NCBI GenBank assembly: GCA_030430725.1
Contig: JAUIKP010000183.1
Location: forward strand, 1 to 6,692
DNA length: 6,692 nt
Direction of reading: 5' to 3'
Source: Nitrospiria bacterium
GTDB lineage: Bacteria; Nitrospirota; Nitrospiria; Nitrospirales; UBA8639
Of the stretch, positions 1 to 5,123 are shown piece by piece (position 1 is the first letter of the stretch; the number at the start of each line of letters is the position of its first letter). The notes below the pieces were generated by a model, which had not been told where the DNA came from, made no database searches, and saw only the letters and a program-made list of their open reading frames with translations. The translations under genes were made by a program, and so were the position numbers.

Positions 1-270
1 GGGAAAAATTATCCGCCATATGTCTCCATCTATCTAGTTAGTCATCGTGTCAGGTATGTGACTCCCCGGCTTTTCATTTGCTCTGTCCTTCTCAGGCAAA
101 TAGAACGTTTCTTGCCTTTCCTGACAGCATGTCTCGTGAGGCGCTCCTGGAGCTTTCAAACAGACGGGTGGTCCCGAGCGAGCCACAGGCCTGATCAAAA
201 AGGGATAGCTATTCGCATACACGGCGGGTAGGGTGTTTGGCAACAGAATGCCTACCAGGACACAACCCTC
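1..270. other. Left-edge region without a supported gene
   Basis: I see no gene here that I can support. A minus-strand open stretch (34-243) lies in the same frame as the Slp gene to its right, directly after that gene's TAA. It has only a TTG start, no ribosome binding site and no recognisable motif, so it is best treated as untranslated 3' sequence. No T-tract-ended hairpin is obvious after the Slp stop codon. Confidence 0.5.
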
Positions 271-846
271 TTAGTTTTTTGAAAGTGTTTGGGCAACACA
301 ATAGGTCTCCTCTAAAGGAGGGGGGTATCGCATATTGAGGGGAGCCATCCATATAAATTCGTAAAGATCCGTGCCTGCCGTTTTCCAAATGTGGAGGCAT
401 TGGACGTCAAAAGAGGGAACGGCTTTCGTTTGTCCTTGAAGCGTTACCATGTCTTGCAGACCTGCCATGTGGCCAATCAGGAGGAATTCATTGCCTTGCC
501 ACTTACCGTCGTCGTCAATAATTCCCGGAAAATGCATAAAGAAGGGACGATGGGGTTGGGGTGCTGGAGTCGACCGTGTTTCAGGACCTGAATAGGTATT
601 CTCAGGAAAGGGTAACCATTCTGCCTTAACAGTCACACCCCTTGTGGTCGTTTCGGCACGTACAATACGTCCGGCAAGTTGAACGCGTTGGTTGTGAAAC
701 TGCATCGGACGATTCCTGACTGCATCATAATCCTCTGCTGTTTTGATGATTGGGACTCCTGGAATTGGAAAGGTCGGGAGGTGCGCACAGCCGTGCACGA
801 CAAGAGCCAATAGGACACACCCAGCAACAAGACTCTCAAGGTACAT
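271..846 (-). CDS. Slp-family outer-membrane lipoprotein (copy 1)
   Basis: Predicted 191-residue lipoprotein related to Slp, the starvation-inducible outer-membrane lipoprotein family; its biochemical role is poorly defined. From the ATG at 846, residues 5-19 are hydrophobic and end in VVHGC, giving a lipid-modified Cys20 (His at -2 is unusual). The body carries an Slp-like segment 'RVQLAGRIVRAE' (54-65), then AEWLPFP (75-81), a glycine-rich FPGIIDDDGKWQGNEFLLIG stretch (106-125), CLHIWKT (150-156) and YPPPLEETYC (174-183). It aligns along its length with the minus-strand protein at 3587-4126, including Cys150 and Cys183, which could form a disulfide. Start choice: the frame stays open to a GTG at 942, but that start has no ribosome binding site and would put 31 residues before the signal peptide. 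The ATG at 846 places Cys at 20, matching Cys19 in the paralogue. Its Shine-Dalgarno is also poor (AAGGA about 19 nt away) and the n-region lacks basic residues, so the start is uncertain. Slp membership comes from motif resemblance. Confidence 0.82.
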   Translation of the reverse strand: MYLESLVAGCVLLALVVHGCAHLPTFPIPGVPIIKTAEDYDAVRNRPMQFHNQRVQLAGRIVRAETTTRGVTVKAEWLPFPENTYSGPETRSTPAPQPHRPFFMHFPGIIDDDGKWQGNEFLLIGHMAGLQDMVTLQGQTKAVPSFDVQCLHIWKTAGTDLYEFIWMAPLNMRYPPPLEETYCVAQTLSKN

Positions 847-1133
847 CCAAAAGGAGAATTCCCGTTCCTTCTGATGGCGGGTTAGGGAATGGTCGATGGA
901 ATCGTTCTTACCTGCAGGCACAAGCGGTGTCCCACGGGTCACATTTCATAAATTTTTCATATCTGTCGGATTTAGCAGGAATGCTCCCAATCTCCCGTAA
1001 AGCCACCCGGTCAACCCCTTGAGGAGCAGGGCTCATTGATCAGATGGATGATTGGGAAGTTAGGAGCAAGGTGCATGCGAACACAACAGATCGCGCGAAA
1101 AAGCTCCCGTATCGAAAATTTTCCTATTTGGTT

Positions 1134-1406
1134 TTAAAAAAATCGATCCCGGTAAATTAATTGATGCAAAAGGCCGGCCCTGCGCAACAGCGGGGTATTC
1201 TTATCCAAACGGTGTCGTTTACCACGCCGGGTTTCCACTTCGATCGTTCCATCATCGATTACCTGCACCACCTTCCAAAACTTTTCAATGATGTAGGAAT
1301 AGAATTCCCCGTGTTGGGTAGGGTGGATGGCTTTGGCCCGCGGACTTGGATGGGACGAATTTTTGCTCTTGCTGAAGACAACGAAGTCTCCAGGTCTGAT
1401 CCTCAT
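1134..1406 (-). CDS. Small conserved hypothetical protein, RPGDF/HPxPRAK type
   Basis: A 90-residue basic protein of unknown function. It opens with MRIRPGDFVVF (1-11), followed by SHPSPRAKAIHP (18-29), a GEFYSYIIEKFWKVVQV segment (33-49), DDGTIEVETRRGKRHRL (51-67) and a TPLLRRAG...YRDRF tail (71-89). It has no signal peptide, membrane segment or cysteine. The alternating short strands separated by Gly/Asp turns look like a small beta-barrel, and the Arg/Lys/His content would suit nucleic-acid binding; both points are inference. I recall similar short proteins annotated only as hypothetical in Nitrospirota and Planctomycetes, but cannot name a family. The ATG is well supported by AAAGGAGG (1416-1423) nine nucleotides upstream, and a candidate promoter lies about 85 bases before it. 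It stands alone, roughly 290 bases upstream of slp copy 1 on the same strand. Confidence 0.75.
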   Translation of the reverse strand: MRIRPGDFVVFSKSKNSSHPSPRAKAIHPTQHGEFYSYIIEKFWKVVQVIDDGTIEVETRRGKRHRLDKNTPLLRRAGLLHQLIYRDRFF

Positions 1407-1415
1407 GAGCTGACC

Positions 1416-1423
1416 CCTCCTTT
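1416..1423 (-). promoter_or_regulatory. Ribosome binding site for the 90-residue protein
   Basis: On the minus strand this reads AAAGGAGG, a near-perfect Shine-Dalgarno sequence nine nucleotides before the ATG at 1406. It fixes the start and is the main reason for treating this small ORF as a real gene. Confidence 0.75.
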
Positions 1424-1490
1424 ACGTTGCCAAATTCGACTCTTTATGGTGCATTTTCACTCAGGTTCGAATGGGTTCTGTTACTATCCT

Positions 1491-1518
1491 ATCATATCCT
1501 TTTCTTTCTAGATTGCAA
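1491..1518 (-). promoter_or_regulatory. Candidate sigma70-type promoter for the 90-residue gene
   Basis: Reading the minus strand, TTGCAA (1513-1518) is separated by 16 nt from TATGAT (1491-1496). These match the -35 and -10 consensus at four and five of six positions. Transcription would start near 1485, leaving a leader of roughly 80 nt before the ATG at 1406. No operator is visible around it. Confidence 0.35.
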
Positions 1519-1763
1519 CTCACCATATTTACCTAACTTCGTACCCTATTTGTCCTGACATTCTTTGCGTGGACAAACCTGCCTTCCACGTACCTGGTGA
1601 GGGGATGGGGTTGGGTCTGTGAATAGTCAAGGAAAAACTCACCACCATGGTCCGGGCCTTTTTCCGAAAACGTGGCCGATGCTTTCGAACAACAGGCCGA
1701 TCACTCATGGGCTTACACGGCCCTCTACCTTAACATCCGCCTGATAACCAGAAATGGTCTGCC

Positions 1764-1880
1764 TTACCCATAGATCAACCGTGCCCAATCCTTCCTTGAC
1801 GTCGGACAGGCTTCGATATCTTTCAATTTTGAAAATTTCTGTTCCGGAGTGGGGGTCGTCCGAGTCCTCTTCTCTCTCAT
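1764..1880 (-). CDS. Possible 38-residue ORF or gene remnant
   Basis: A short minus-strand frame, MREKRTRT...KDWARLIYG, ends at a TAA. Its ATG at 1880 is preceded by AAGGAG with an 8-nt spacer, a good ribosome binding site and the only real support for translation. The product is charged (PEQKFSKLKDIEACP, then SRKDWARLI) with no signal peptide or membrane segment. The tail 'KDWARLI' faintly recalls the 'WARLIKKVYEVDP' segment of some transposases, so a decayed fragment is possible, but I find no continuation in the other frames downstream. The frame also stays open upstream into repeat copy 1. It could equally be a chance ORF. Confidence 0.28.
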   Translation of the reverse strand: MREKRTRTTPTPEQKFSKLKDIEACPTSRKDWARLIYG

Positions 1881-1911
1881 GTCGTTTTCTCCTTCTGAAA
1901 GGGACTTACCT

Positions 1912-2150
1912 TGGGAGTGTTGAATAATAAAGATTTTAAGGGCAAATTTGCCCAGGATGAGACTACTCATCAAAGGCCCAGGGTCGGTTCAAAAAAAGCA
2001 TGCCCTGAGTTTTCCCGAATGGTCCGTCCAGTCCTGCCCTGAGTCATGTCGAAGGGAAGGCCGCAGCCGTTTTTGTGCGCGGAGCGTACGCGTAGTACGT
2101 GAGCACGGAAAATGGCGAGAACGCCGCTAGCGGCTTTTTTCAACCGACCC
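1912..2150 (+). repeat. Dispersed repeat, copy 1, with terminal inverted repeats
   Basis: This stretch aligns along its length with 4743-4981 in the same orientation. The inner part (1981-2150) is bounded by an inverted repeat: GGGTCGGTTCAAAAAAAGC at 1981-1999 and the complement of GGGTCGGTTGAAAAAAGC at 2133-2150. Inside lie a perfect palindrome GGGCAAATTTGCCC (1940-1953), a hairpin GATGAG/CTCATC with loop ACTA (1956-1971), a hairpin CGTAC/GTACG (2085-2099) and a final GCCGCTAGCGGC followed by six T. Copy 1 carries a 34-nt segment that copy 2 lacks, between two direct repeats of TGCCCTGAGT (2001-2010 and 2035-2044). The structure suggests a MITE-like or REP-like non-coding element. Small ORFs across it (for example 1970-2152, minus) are most likely spurious. 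Confidence 0.88.
2122..2140 (+). terminator. Terminator-like hairpin at the right end of repeat copy 1
   Basis: The self-complementary GCCGCTAGCGGC is followed immediately by six T residues. The stem is only 4-5 bp with a tiny loop, so it would be weak alone. The T run also pairs with the A run at the left end of the repeat. The same arrangement recurs in copy 2. No plus-strand gene ends just before it, so it belongs to the repeat and does not serve a neighbouring gene. Confidence 0.35.
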
Positions 2151-2625
2151 ACCTTGTATCACATTTGTTCTTAGTACCAAAAGACAGGGCACGGCCCTGC
2201 TTCATTTTCGAATACCCCTGGTTCAAACTTTTATGATTGAGGGTGATCGACTAATCACTCAATCATTTTAATCATATTTCCTCTCAATAGGTCGGTGCCA
2301 TTTCACTCATTAATAGCACCCATAGATTTTTACGATCCCTTGTCGTTTATGAGACCCGGTATGTCCCTTCAGTCTTCCGTCTATTTAGGAAATCATGCTG
2401 TTAGGAATTTTTCCGGAGAAATGCGGATTCGAGGCATGACATGCCCTAGGGTTGCTCGTCCGTCATCATAAAAGAGAATTATCGAGACCAGTGCATGATG
2501 AGACGGGATTGATCATGGTTTGGAGTCAATTAATCAAAAGGTAAATTTAACATGGACGTAACATCGTCGACATTTTGGGGTAACAATTATGACGCACAAT
2601 ATTTGCCAATTGGAGGAATCCCTAA
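2151..2625. other. Long leader region upstream of the TPR gene
   Basis: About 475 bases lack a supported gene. The stretch holds the bulged inverted repeat at 2233-2266, a short palindrome GGCATGACATGCC (2433-2445), and the ribosome binding site GGAGG (2612-2616) of the TPR gene. A weak promoter possibility is TCGACA (2567-2572) with TATGAC (2588-2593), but the 15-nt spacing is short. A 48-codon frame starting at 2589 overlaps the TPR start in another frame and has no clear ribosome binding site. Confidence 0.5.
2233..2266. repeat. Bulged 13-bp inverted repeat
   Basis: ATGATTGAG-GG-TGAT (2233-2247) pairs with ATCACTCAATCAT (2254-2266): 13 base pairs with a two-base GG bulge and a six-base loop CGACTA. 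It is followed on the plus strand by TTTTAATCAT, so it could be a weak terminator, a stable RNA hairpin, or an operator for a dimeric regulator. It lies about 360 bases before the TPR gene, far for an operator of that gene unless the promoter is distant. Confidence 0.6.
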
Positions 2626-3498
2626 ATGCGTTGGAGATTTCGAATGAAAAGTTGGATTATTCCTATTCAATTGTGCCTGGTCTTTGTCCTTGTGGTGAGT
2701 CCCATTGGTTGTGCACGCGTGAATTCGGTGAATGATGTCTCGACTGCTCTGGTTCAAGGAGAACAGTTGTTCAATGAAGGAAGGCTCAGCGAAGCGGAAG
2801 AAATATTTTCAAAGGCTCTTCGAGAGAATTCTCATCAGTCCGAGATCTTTAATGCTCGGGGGTATGTCTATGCTAGACGGGGAGAGTGGGGTAGAGCGAT
2901 TAAGGATTTTGAACAGTCGGTTCGACTGGCTCCGCAAAACCGTCAATATGCCGATAACCTTGGGGTCGCCTTATTGCAAGCGGGGTTTCCTGAAAGGGCC
3001 TTGCGAAATTTTTCACAAGTTTTGGAGCATGTCCCTGATTCACCCCAAACGTTGAATCATCGAGGTTTGGCCTTTAGCCGACTAGGTCGGTATCAAGAAG
3101 CCATTCGTGATTATTCAAAAGCGTTGCAACTTGATAATCATCAGAGTGAAATCTATCTCAATCGAGCTGTGGACTATATGAAAACCGGGCTTGTGGATGA
3201 AGCAAGAAGGGACCTGGATGAGGCTATCCTTCTCAATCGTACGCTTTCTCAGGCGTATGAAAGTCGAGGACTTCTTGCGCTAGGGGAAGGAGATACTCAG
3301 TTAGCCATTCAGGATTTTACTACCGCGATTCGTCTGGGGGCAGATGGTGGGCTGGTCCATTACAATCGAGCAGTAGCCCTATCGATGGCAGGAGACTTAT
3401 TGAATGCTGCCCAGGAATATCGACTGGCCTGTGAGCGGAATGTTGTTCACGCGTGCAGCAAACCTCTCCATTCCACCGCTGCACCCCAACTCTTGTAA
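2626..3498 (+). CDS. TPR-repeat lipoprotein
   Basis: A 290-residue protein with a lipoprotein-type signal peptide and about seven tandem tetratricopeptide repeats. The n-region MRWRFRMK is basic, the hydrophobic core spans 10-27, and Cys29 follows SPIG (Pro at -3 is not ideal for a lipobox). The 34-residue repeats run roughly 38-71, 72-105, 106-139, 140-173, 174-207, 208-241 and a last one at 243-276, with typical residues such as NARGYVYARRGEWGRAIKDF and NRAVDYMKTGLVDEARRDL. TPR arrays are protein-docking superhelices, so a periplasm-facing, membrane-anchored scaffold is likely; NlpI is a comparable lipoprotein, but I have no evidence of orthology. The ATG at 2626 has GGAGG nine nucleotides upstream. 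A second in-frame ATG at 2644 also has GGAG seven nucleotides before it, so two tandem starts are possible, both keeping the signal peptide. It is transcribed alone and converges on slp copy 2. Confidence 0.92.
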   Translation: MRWRFRMKSWIIPIQLCLVFVLVVSPIGCARVNSVNDVSTALVQGEQLFNEGRLSEAEEIFSKALRENSHQSEIFNARGYVYARRGEWGRAIKDFEQSVRLAPQNRQYADNLGVALLQAGFPERALRNFSQVLEHVPDSPQTLNHRGLAFSRLGRYQEAIRDYSKALQLDNHQSEIYLNRAVDYMKTGLVDEARRDLDEAILLNRTLSQAYESRGLLALGEGDTQLAIQDFTTAIRLGADGGLVHYNRAVALSMAGDLLNAAQEYRLACERNVVHACSKPLHSTAAPQLL

Positions 3499-3529
3499 AG
3501 TGTACACGAAAAAAAGGGATTGAAAATGA

Positions 3530-3571
3530 CGACCCTGCCATTCCTGAAAAACAAGGACCACAGCAGGGTCG
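3530..3571. terminator. Probable bidirectional terminator between convergent genes
   Basis: CGACCCTGC (3530-3538) and GCAGGGTCG (3563-3571) form a perfect 9-bp stem, with TCCT/AGGA complementarity inside the loop. It sits between the TPR stop (3498) and the slp copy 2 stop (3587). Read on the minus strand, the stem is followed by ATTTTC and, a little later, a run of seven T. Read on the plus strand, it is followed by a less regular T-rich stretch. The large loop makes it imperfect, but the position fits shared termination. Confidence 0.55.
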
Positions 3572-3586
3572 CCTTACATTTTAGAT

Positions 3587-4126
3587 TTATGTGCCGGAAC
3601 AATACATTTCTTTCATAACCGGATACCCCAAATCAACATTCGGTTGGTGGTACTCAATTTCCGAACCACCCGTTTTCCACACGTGGAGGCAACGGGCATG
3701 CAGGTACGGTACCTTTCGGGATTGGCCTACTGCCGAAACCATTGATGTGGTCCCTTCCATGACTCCGACAACAAGGAATTTATTTCCAGGTAACCTCCCC
3801 TCCCAATCGAGTTGTCCTGGATAAAAAACGGCGAATTGATCTGTATTTATCCCTCTCTTTTCAGTTGGCCCCTCAAATTCATTGTTAGGATACGGCAACC
3901 ATTCAGCCCTGACAACGGACCCTTCCGCGGTGTCTTCGACGCCGATCATACGCCCTGCCAGTTTAATCGCTCGTCCTTGGAACACATCAGGTTGTGCCGT
4001 TAAGACACCAAACTCTGATTTTGATTTCAGAGCTTCACTCCCATTGGAAGGGAACAGAGATTGCGAGGCACACCCTATGCTGAACGTTAACAACGCCCCT
4101 GTCGCAAGAATAATTGAATTTCTCAC
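3587..4126 (-). CDS. Slp-family outer-membrane lipoprotein (copy 2)
   Basis: A 179-residue lipoprotein, paralogue of the protein at 271-846. The signal peptide is clear: basic start (Arg2), hydrophobic 5-17, then FSIGC with Cys19 as the lipidated residue. Shared blocks, in order, are AIKLAGRMIGVED (53-65), VRAEWLPYPNNEFEGP (72-87), FYPGQLDWEGRLPGNKFLVVG (101-121), KVPYLHARCLHVWKTGG (138-154) and YPVMKEMYC (168-176). Cys146 and Cys176 match the two cysteines of copy 1, suggesting a conserved disulfide. This layout resembles the Slp family, whose E. coli member is an outer-membrane lipoprotein induced in starvation; function here is unknown. The start is GTG at 4126, fixed by AAGGAGGT six nucleotides upstream, and it gives a normal-length signal peptide. 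It converges on the TPR gene, sharing a probable terminator. A perfect palindrome lies about 100 bases upstream. Confidence 0.9.
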   Translation of the reverse strand: MRNSIILATGALLTFSIGCASQSLFPSNGSEALKSKSEFGVLTAQPDVFQGRAIKLAGRMIGVEDTAEGSVVRAEWLPYPNNEFEGPTEKRGINTDQFAVFYPGQLDWEGRLPGNKFLVVGVMEGTTSMVSAVGQSRKVPYLHARCLHVWKTGGSEIEYHQPNVDLGYPVMKEMYCSGT

Positions 4127-4131
4127 GATTC

Positions 4132-4139
4132 ACCTCCTT
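4132..4139 (-). promoter_or_regulatory. Ribosome binding site fixing the GTG start of slp copy 2
   Basis: The minus strand reads AAGGAGGT followed by GAATC and GTG. This near-consensus Shine-Dalgarno at normal spacing decides for the GTG start at 4126. Confidence 0.85.
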
Positions 4140-4433
4140 GGTTTGTAACTTCATTCCCTCATCTTTAATTCTACTCCCTGTCTGATTTACATACAATTAA
4201 CATATCGTTCATCGAATAAAATTTCACAATTGTGACAAAGTTCTTGCTGTTACGAAAATTTTTAAAAATACATTGCACCGGCTACATAACCATTCGATTT
4301 GAATGACTGGCCTGGAACCTGGGACACCATGAATGTAGGCAAGGGTGTGAGTGGTCGGGTCCCAGTTTTGTCGTCAAAAATGCCAGGGAATGTTGTGCGG
4401 AAATCTCCCGGATTGGGGAAAGGAGAAGATGCT
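4140..4433. other. Gap upstream of slp copy 2
   Basis: About 290 bases separate the slp copy 2 ribosome binding site from the transposase relic. The part nearest slp copy 2 is AT-rich and must contain its promoter and the 12-bp palindrome. The rest (4262-4433) is open on both strands but has no good start, and the minus-strand frame that ends here begins at a GTG without a ribosome binding site. I see no gene I can support. Confidence 0.45.
4224..4235. promoter_or_regulatory. Perfect 12-bp palindrome, possible operator
   Basis: TCACAATTGTGA is a perfect palindrome about 100 bases upstream of slp copy 2, in AT-rich DNA. On the minus strand it overlaps a TTGTCA that could act as a -35 element, though I see no convincing -10 at 16-18 nt. 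A perfect dyad near a likely promoter suggests a binding site for a dimeric regulator. It does not fit the 6-nt spacing of a CRP site (TGTGA-N6-TCACA), and no regulator gene is present here. Confidence 0.35.
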
Positions 4434-4543
4434 AGGAAACGGAAGGGCTCTTCGGTGGAACAACTTGTTACGATGTTGAAACAAGCCAAGGCTGGCACCG
4501 CCCTGCCGATTTGATTCGCAAGGTCGGATCAAGGAACAGACCT
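4434..4543 (+). pseudogene. Relic of an IS3-family transposase OrfA
   Basis: The plus strand encodes RKRKGSSVEQLVTMLKQAKA and then GTAL (4434-4505). This closely resembles the N-terminal helix of IS3-family OrfA proteins (typically 'KRFSVEQIVAVLKQAE.G.PV'), the DNA-binding helix-turn-helix region. The frame then stops at TGA (4512). Shifting frame gives DLIRKVGS (4508-4531), matching the usual 'ELIRKxGIS', and a further shift gives EQT (4534-4542), matching 'SEQTFYRW'. So at least two small indels have broken the gene. AAAGGAGAAG just before it may be the old ribosome binding site. The rest of OrfA, OrfB and the terminal inverted repeats are not recognisable. An intact OrfA is about 90 residues, so only the first third survives. 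Confidence 0.62.
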
Positions 4544-4742
4544 CGCTCTCCAACCGGTCTAGACAACAGGGACCTCGTAAGGTCCGGAAATATCACCGAC
4601 CCAACTGCCCAAATAATAGGGATAGGTCACGGGTGTGACTCATAGACCGTCCTTTTGCCATCAATTGTCGCGGAACACGCTGTCCACAATTCCTGGACGA
4701 CCTCTCCCTTCCTACCCTTTTCCCGTCGTCCCTTTCTCTTGG
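4544..4742. other. Gap between the transposase relic and repeat copy 2
   Basis: No gene is supported. There is a small hairpin GGACCT/AGGTCC with loop CGTA (4570-4585). The minus strand has an open stretch of about 38 codons ending near 4630 (containing VVQELWTACSATIDGKRTVY), but it has no usable start codon. This may be decayed insertion-sequence DNA, though I cannot trace OrfB in it. Confidence 0.4.
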
Positions 4743-4981
4743 TGGGAGTGTTGAATATTAAAGATGTTCAAGGGCAAATTCGCCCAGGATGAGATGACTC
4801 ATTAAAGGCTCCGGGTCGGTTCAAAAAAGCATGCCCTGAGTCATGTAAAAGGGAAGGCTGCAGCCGTTTTACGCGTGGAGCGTACATGTAGTACATGAAC
4901 ACGGATAAATGGCGACCTGCCTGCGCGAAGCCGCTACGGCGGAGGCAGGGAACGCCGCTGGCGGCTTTTTTCAACAGGCCC
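4743..4981 (+). repeat. Dispersed repeat, copy 2, with nested hairpin
   Basis: Second copy of the repeat at 1912-2150, same orientation. The left flank GGGAGTGTTGAATA (from 4744), the near-palindrome GGGCAAATTCGCCC (4772-4785), hairpin ATGAG/CTCAT (4789-4802), left terminal repeat GGGTCGGTTCAAAAAAGC (4813-4830), a CGTACATGTAGTACATG segment and the right end GCCGCTGGCGGC plus six T (4954-4971) are all kept. The right terminal repeat (4964-4981) matches the left one with three mismatches. It lacks the 34-nt segment of copy 1 but carries a different 34-nt insert (4916-4949), itself a hairpin with perfect 7-bp arms CCTGCCT/AGGCAGG and an inner GCCG/CGGC. It ends about 140 bases before the nucleotidyltransferase gene. 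The minus-strand ORF across it (4768-4974) is most likely spurious. Confidence 0.88.
4954..4971 (+). terminator. Terminator-like hairpin at the right end of repeat copy 2
   Basis: GCCGCTGGCGGC (4-bp stem GCCG/CGGC, loop CTGG) is followed directly by six T. It matches the corresponding part of copy 1, with one base changed in the loop, so the hairpin-plus-T arrangement is conserved. It might insulate the downstream nucleotidyltransferase gene from upstream transcription, but no plus-strand gene ends nearby. Confidence 0.35.
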
Positions 4982-5111
4982 TTGGTGTATTTTCCCGCGC
5001 CAGCCTCTGAGCCTCTGTCACAAAAAATTTACTTGTCCGTGATAGGGGTGTCATTTCTCAGGCGTATAGTCCGGGTAAGAATAATCATTAACATATCAAC
5101 AGTGCATGCGG

Positions 5112-5117
5112 AAGGAG
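5112..5117 (+). promoter_or_regulatory. Ribosome binding site deciding the nucleotidyltransferase start
   Basis: AAGGAG lies six nucleotides before the ATG at 5124. The in-frame ATG at 5106 lies upstream of this site and has no ribosome binding site of its own, so 5124 is the better start. Confidence 0.75.
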
Positions 5118-5123
5118 AATGGT

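Noticed and set aside
34..243. 69-codon minus-strand ORF after the slp copy 1 stop, which could be a read-through extension
   Set aside because: It is in frame after a TAA, but slp copy 2 ends at the equivalent place and has no such extension. There is no start site or motif.
633..839. Alternative frame over the slp copy 1 signal peptide, beginning MRVLLLGVSYWLLSC, which looks like a lipoprotein signal
   Set aside because: The frame runs out of phase with the conserved Slp body, has no ribosome binding site, and its downstream part has no family resemblance. A frameshift is not needed, because the main frame also has a hydrophobic segment and Cys.
1970..2152. Minus-strand ORF across repeat copy 1 (begins MGRLKKAASGV)
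   Set aside because: It lies almost entirely within the repeat, uses its inverted repeats as codons, and has no ribosome binding site. Its copy 2 counterpart differs by indels. It is a spurious ORF of the repeat.
2589..2735. 48-codon plus-strand ORF (MTHNICQLEE...) overlapping the TPR start
   Set aside because: It is out of frame with the TPR gene, has no good ribosome binding site, and ends soon after entering the TPR coding sequence.
4262..4498. Minus-strand 78-codon ORF containing FPGIFDDKTGT and ending VAGAMYF
   Set aside because: FPGIFDD resembles FPGIIDD of slp copy 1, but nothing else aligns. It begins at a GTG without a ribosome binding site and is antisense to the IS3 relic.
4768..4974. 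Minus-strand ORF across repeat copy 2 (begins MKKAASGVPC)
   Set aside because: Same reasoning as for copy 1. The shared start 'KKAASGV' is only the translation of the terminal GCCGC...TTTTTT hairpin.
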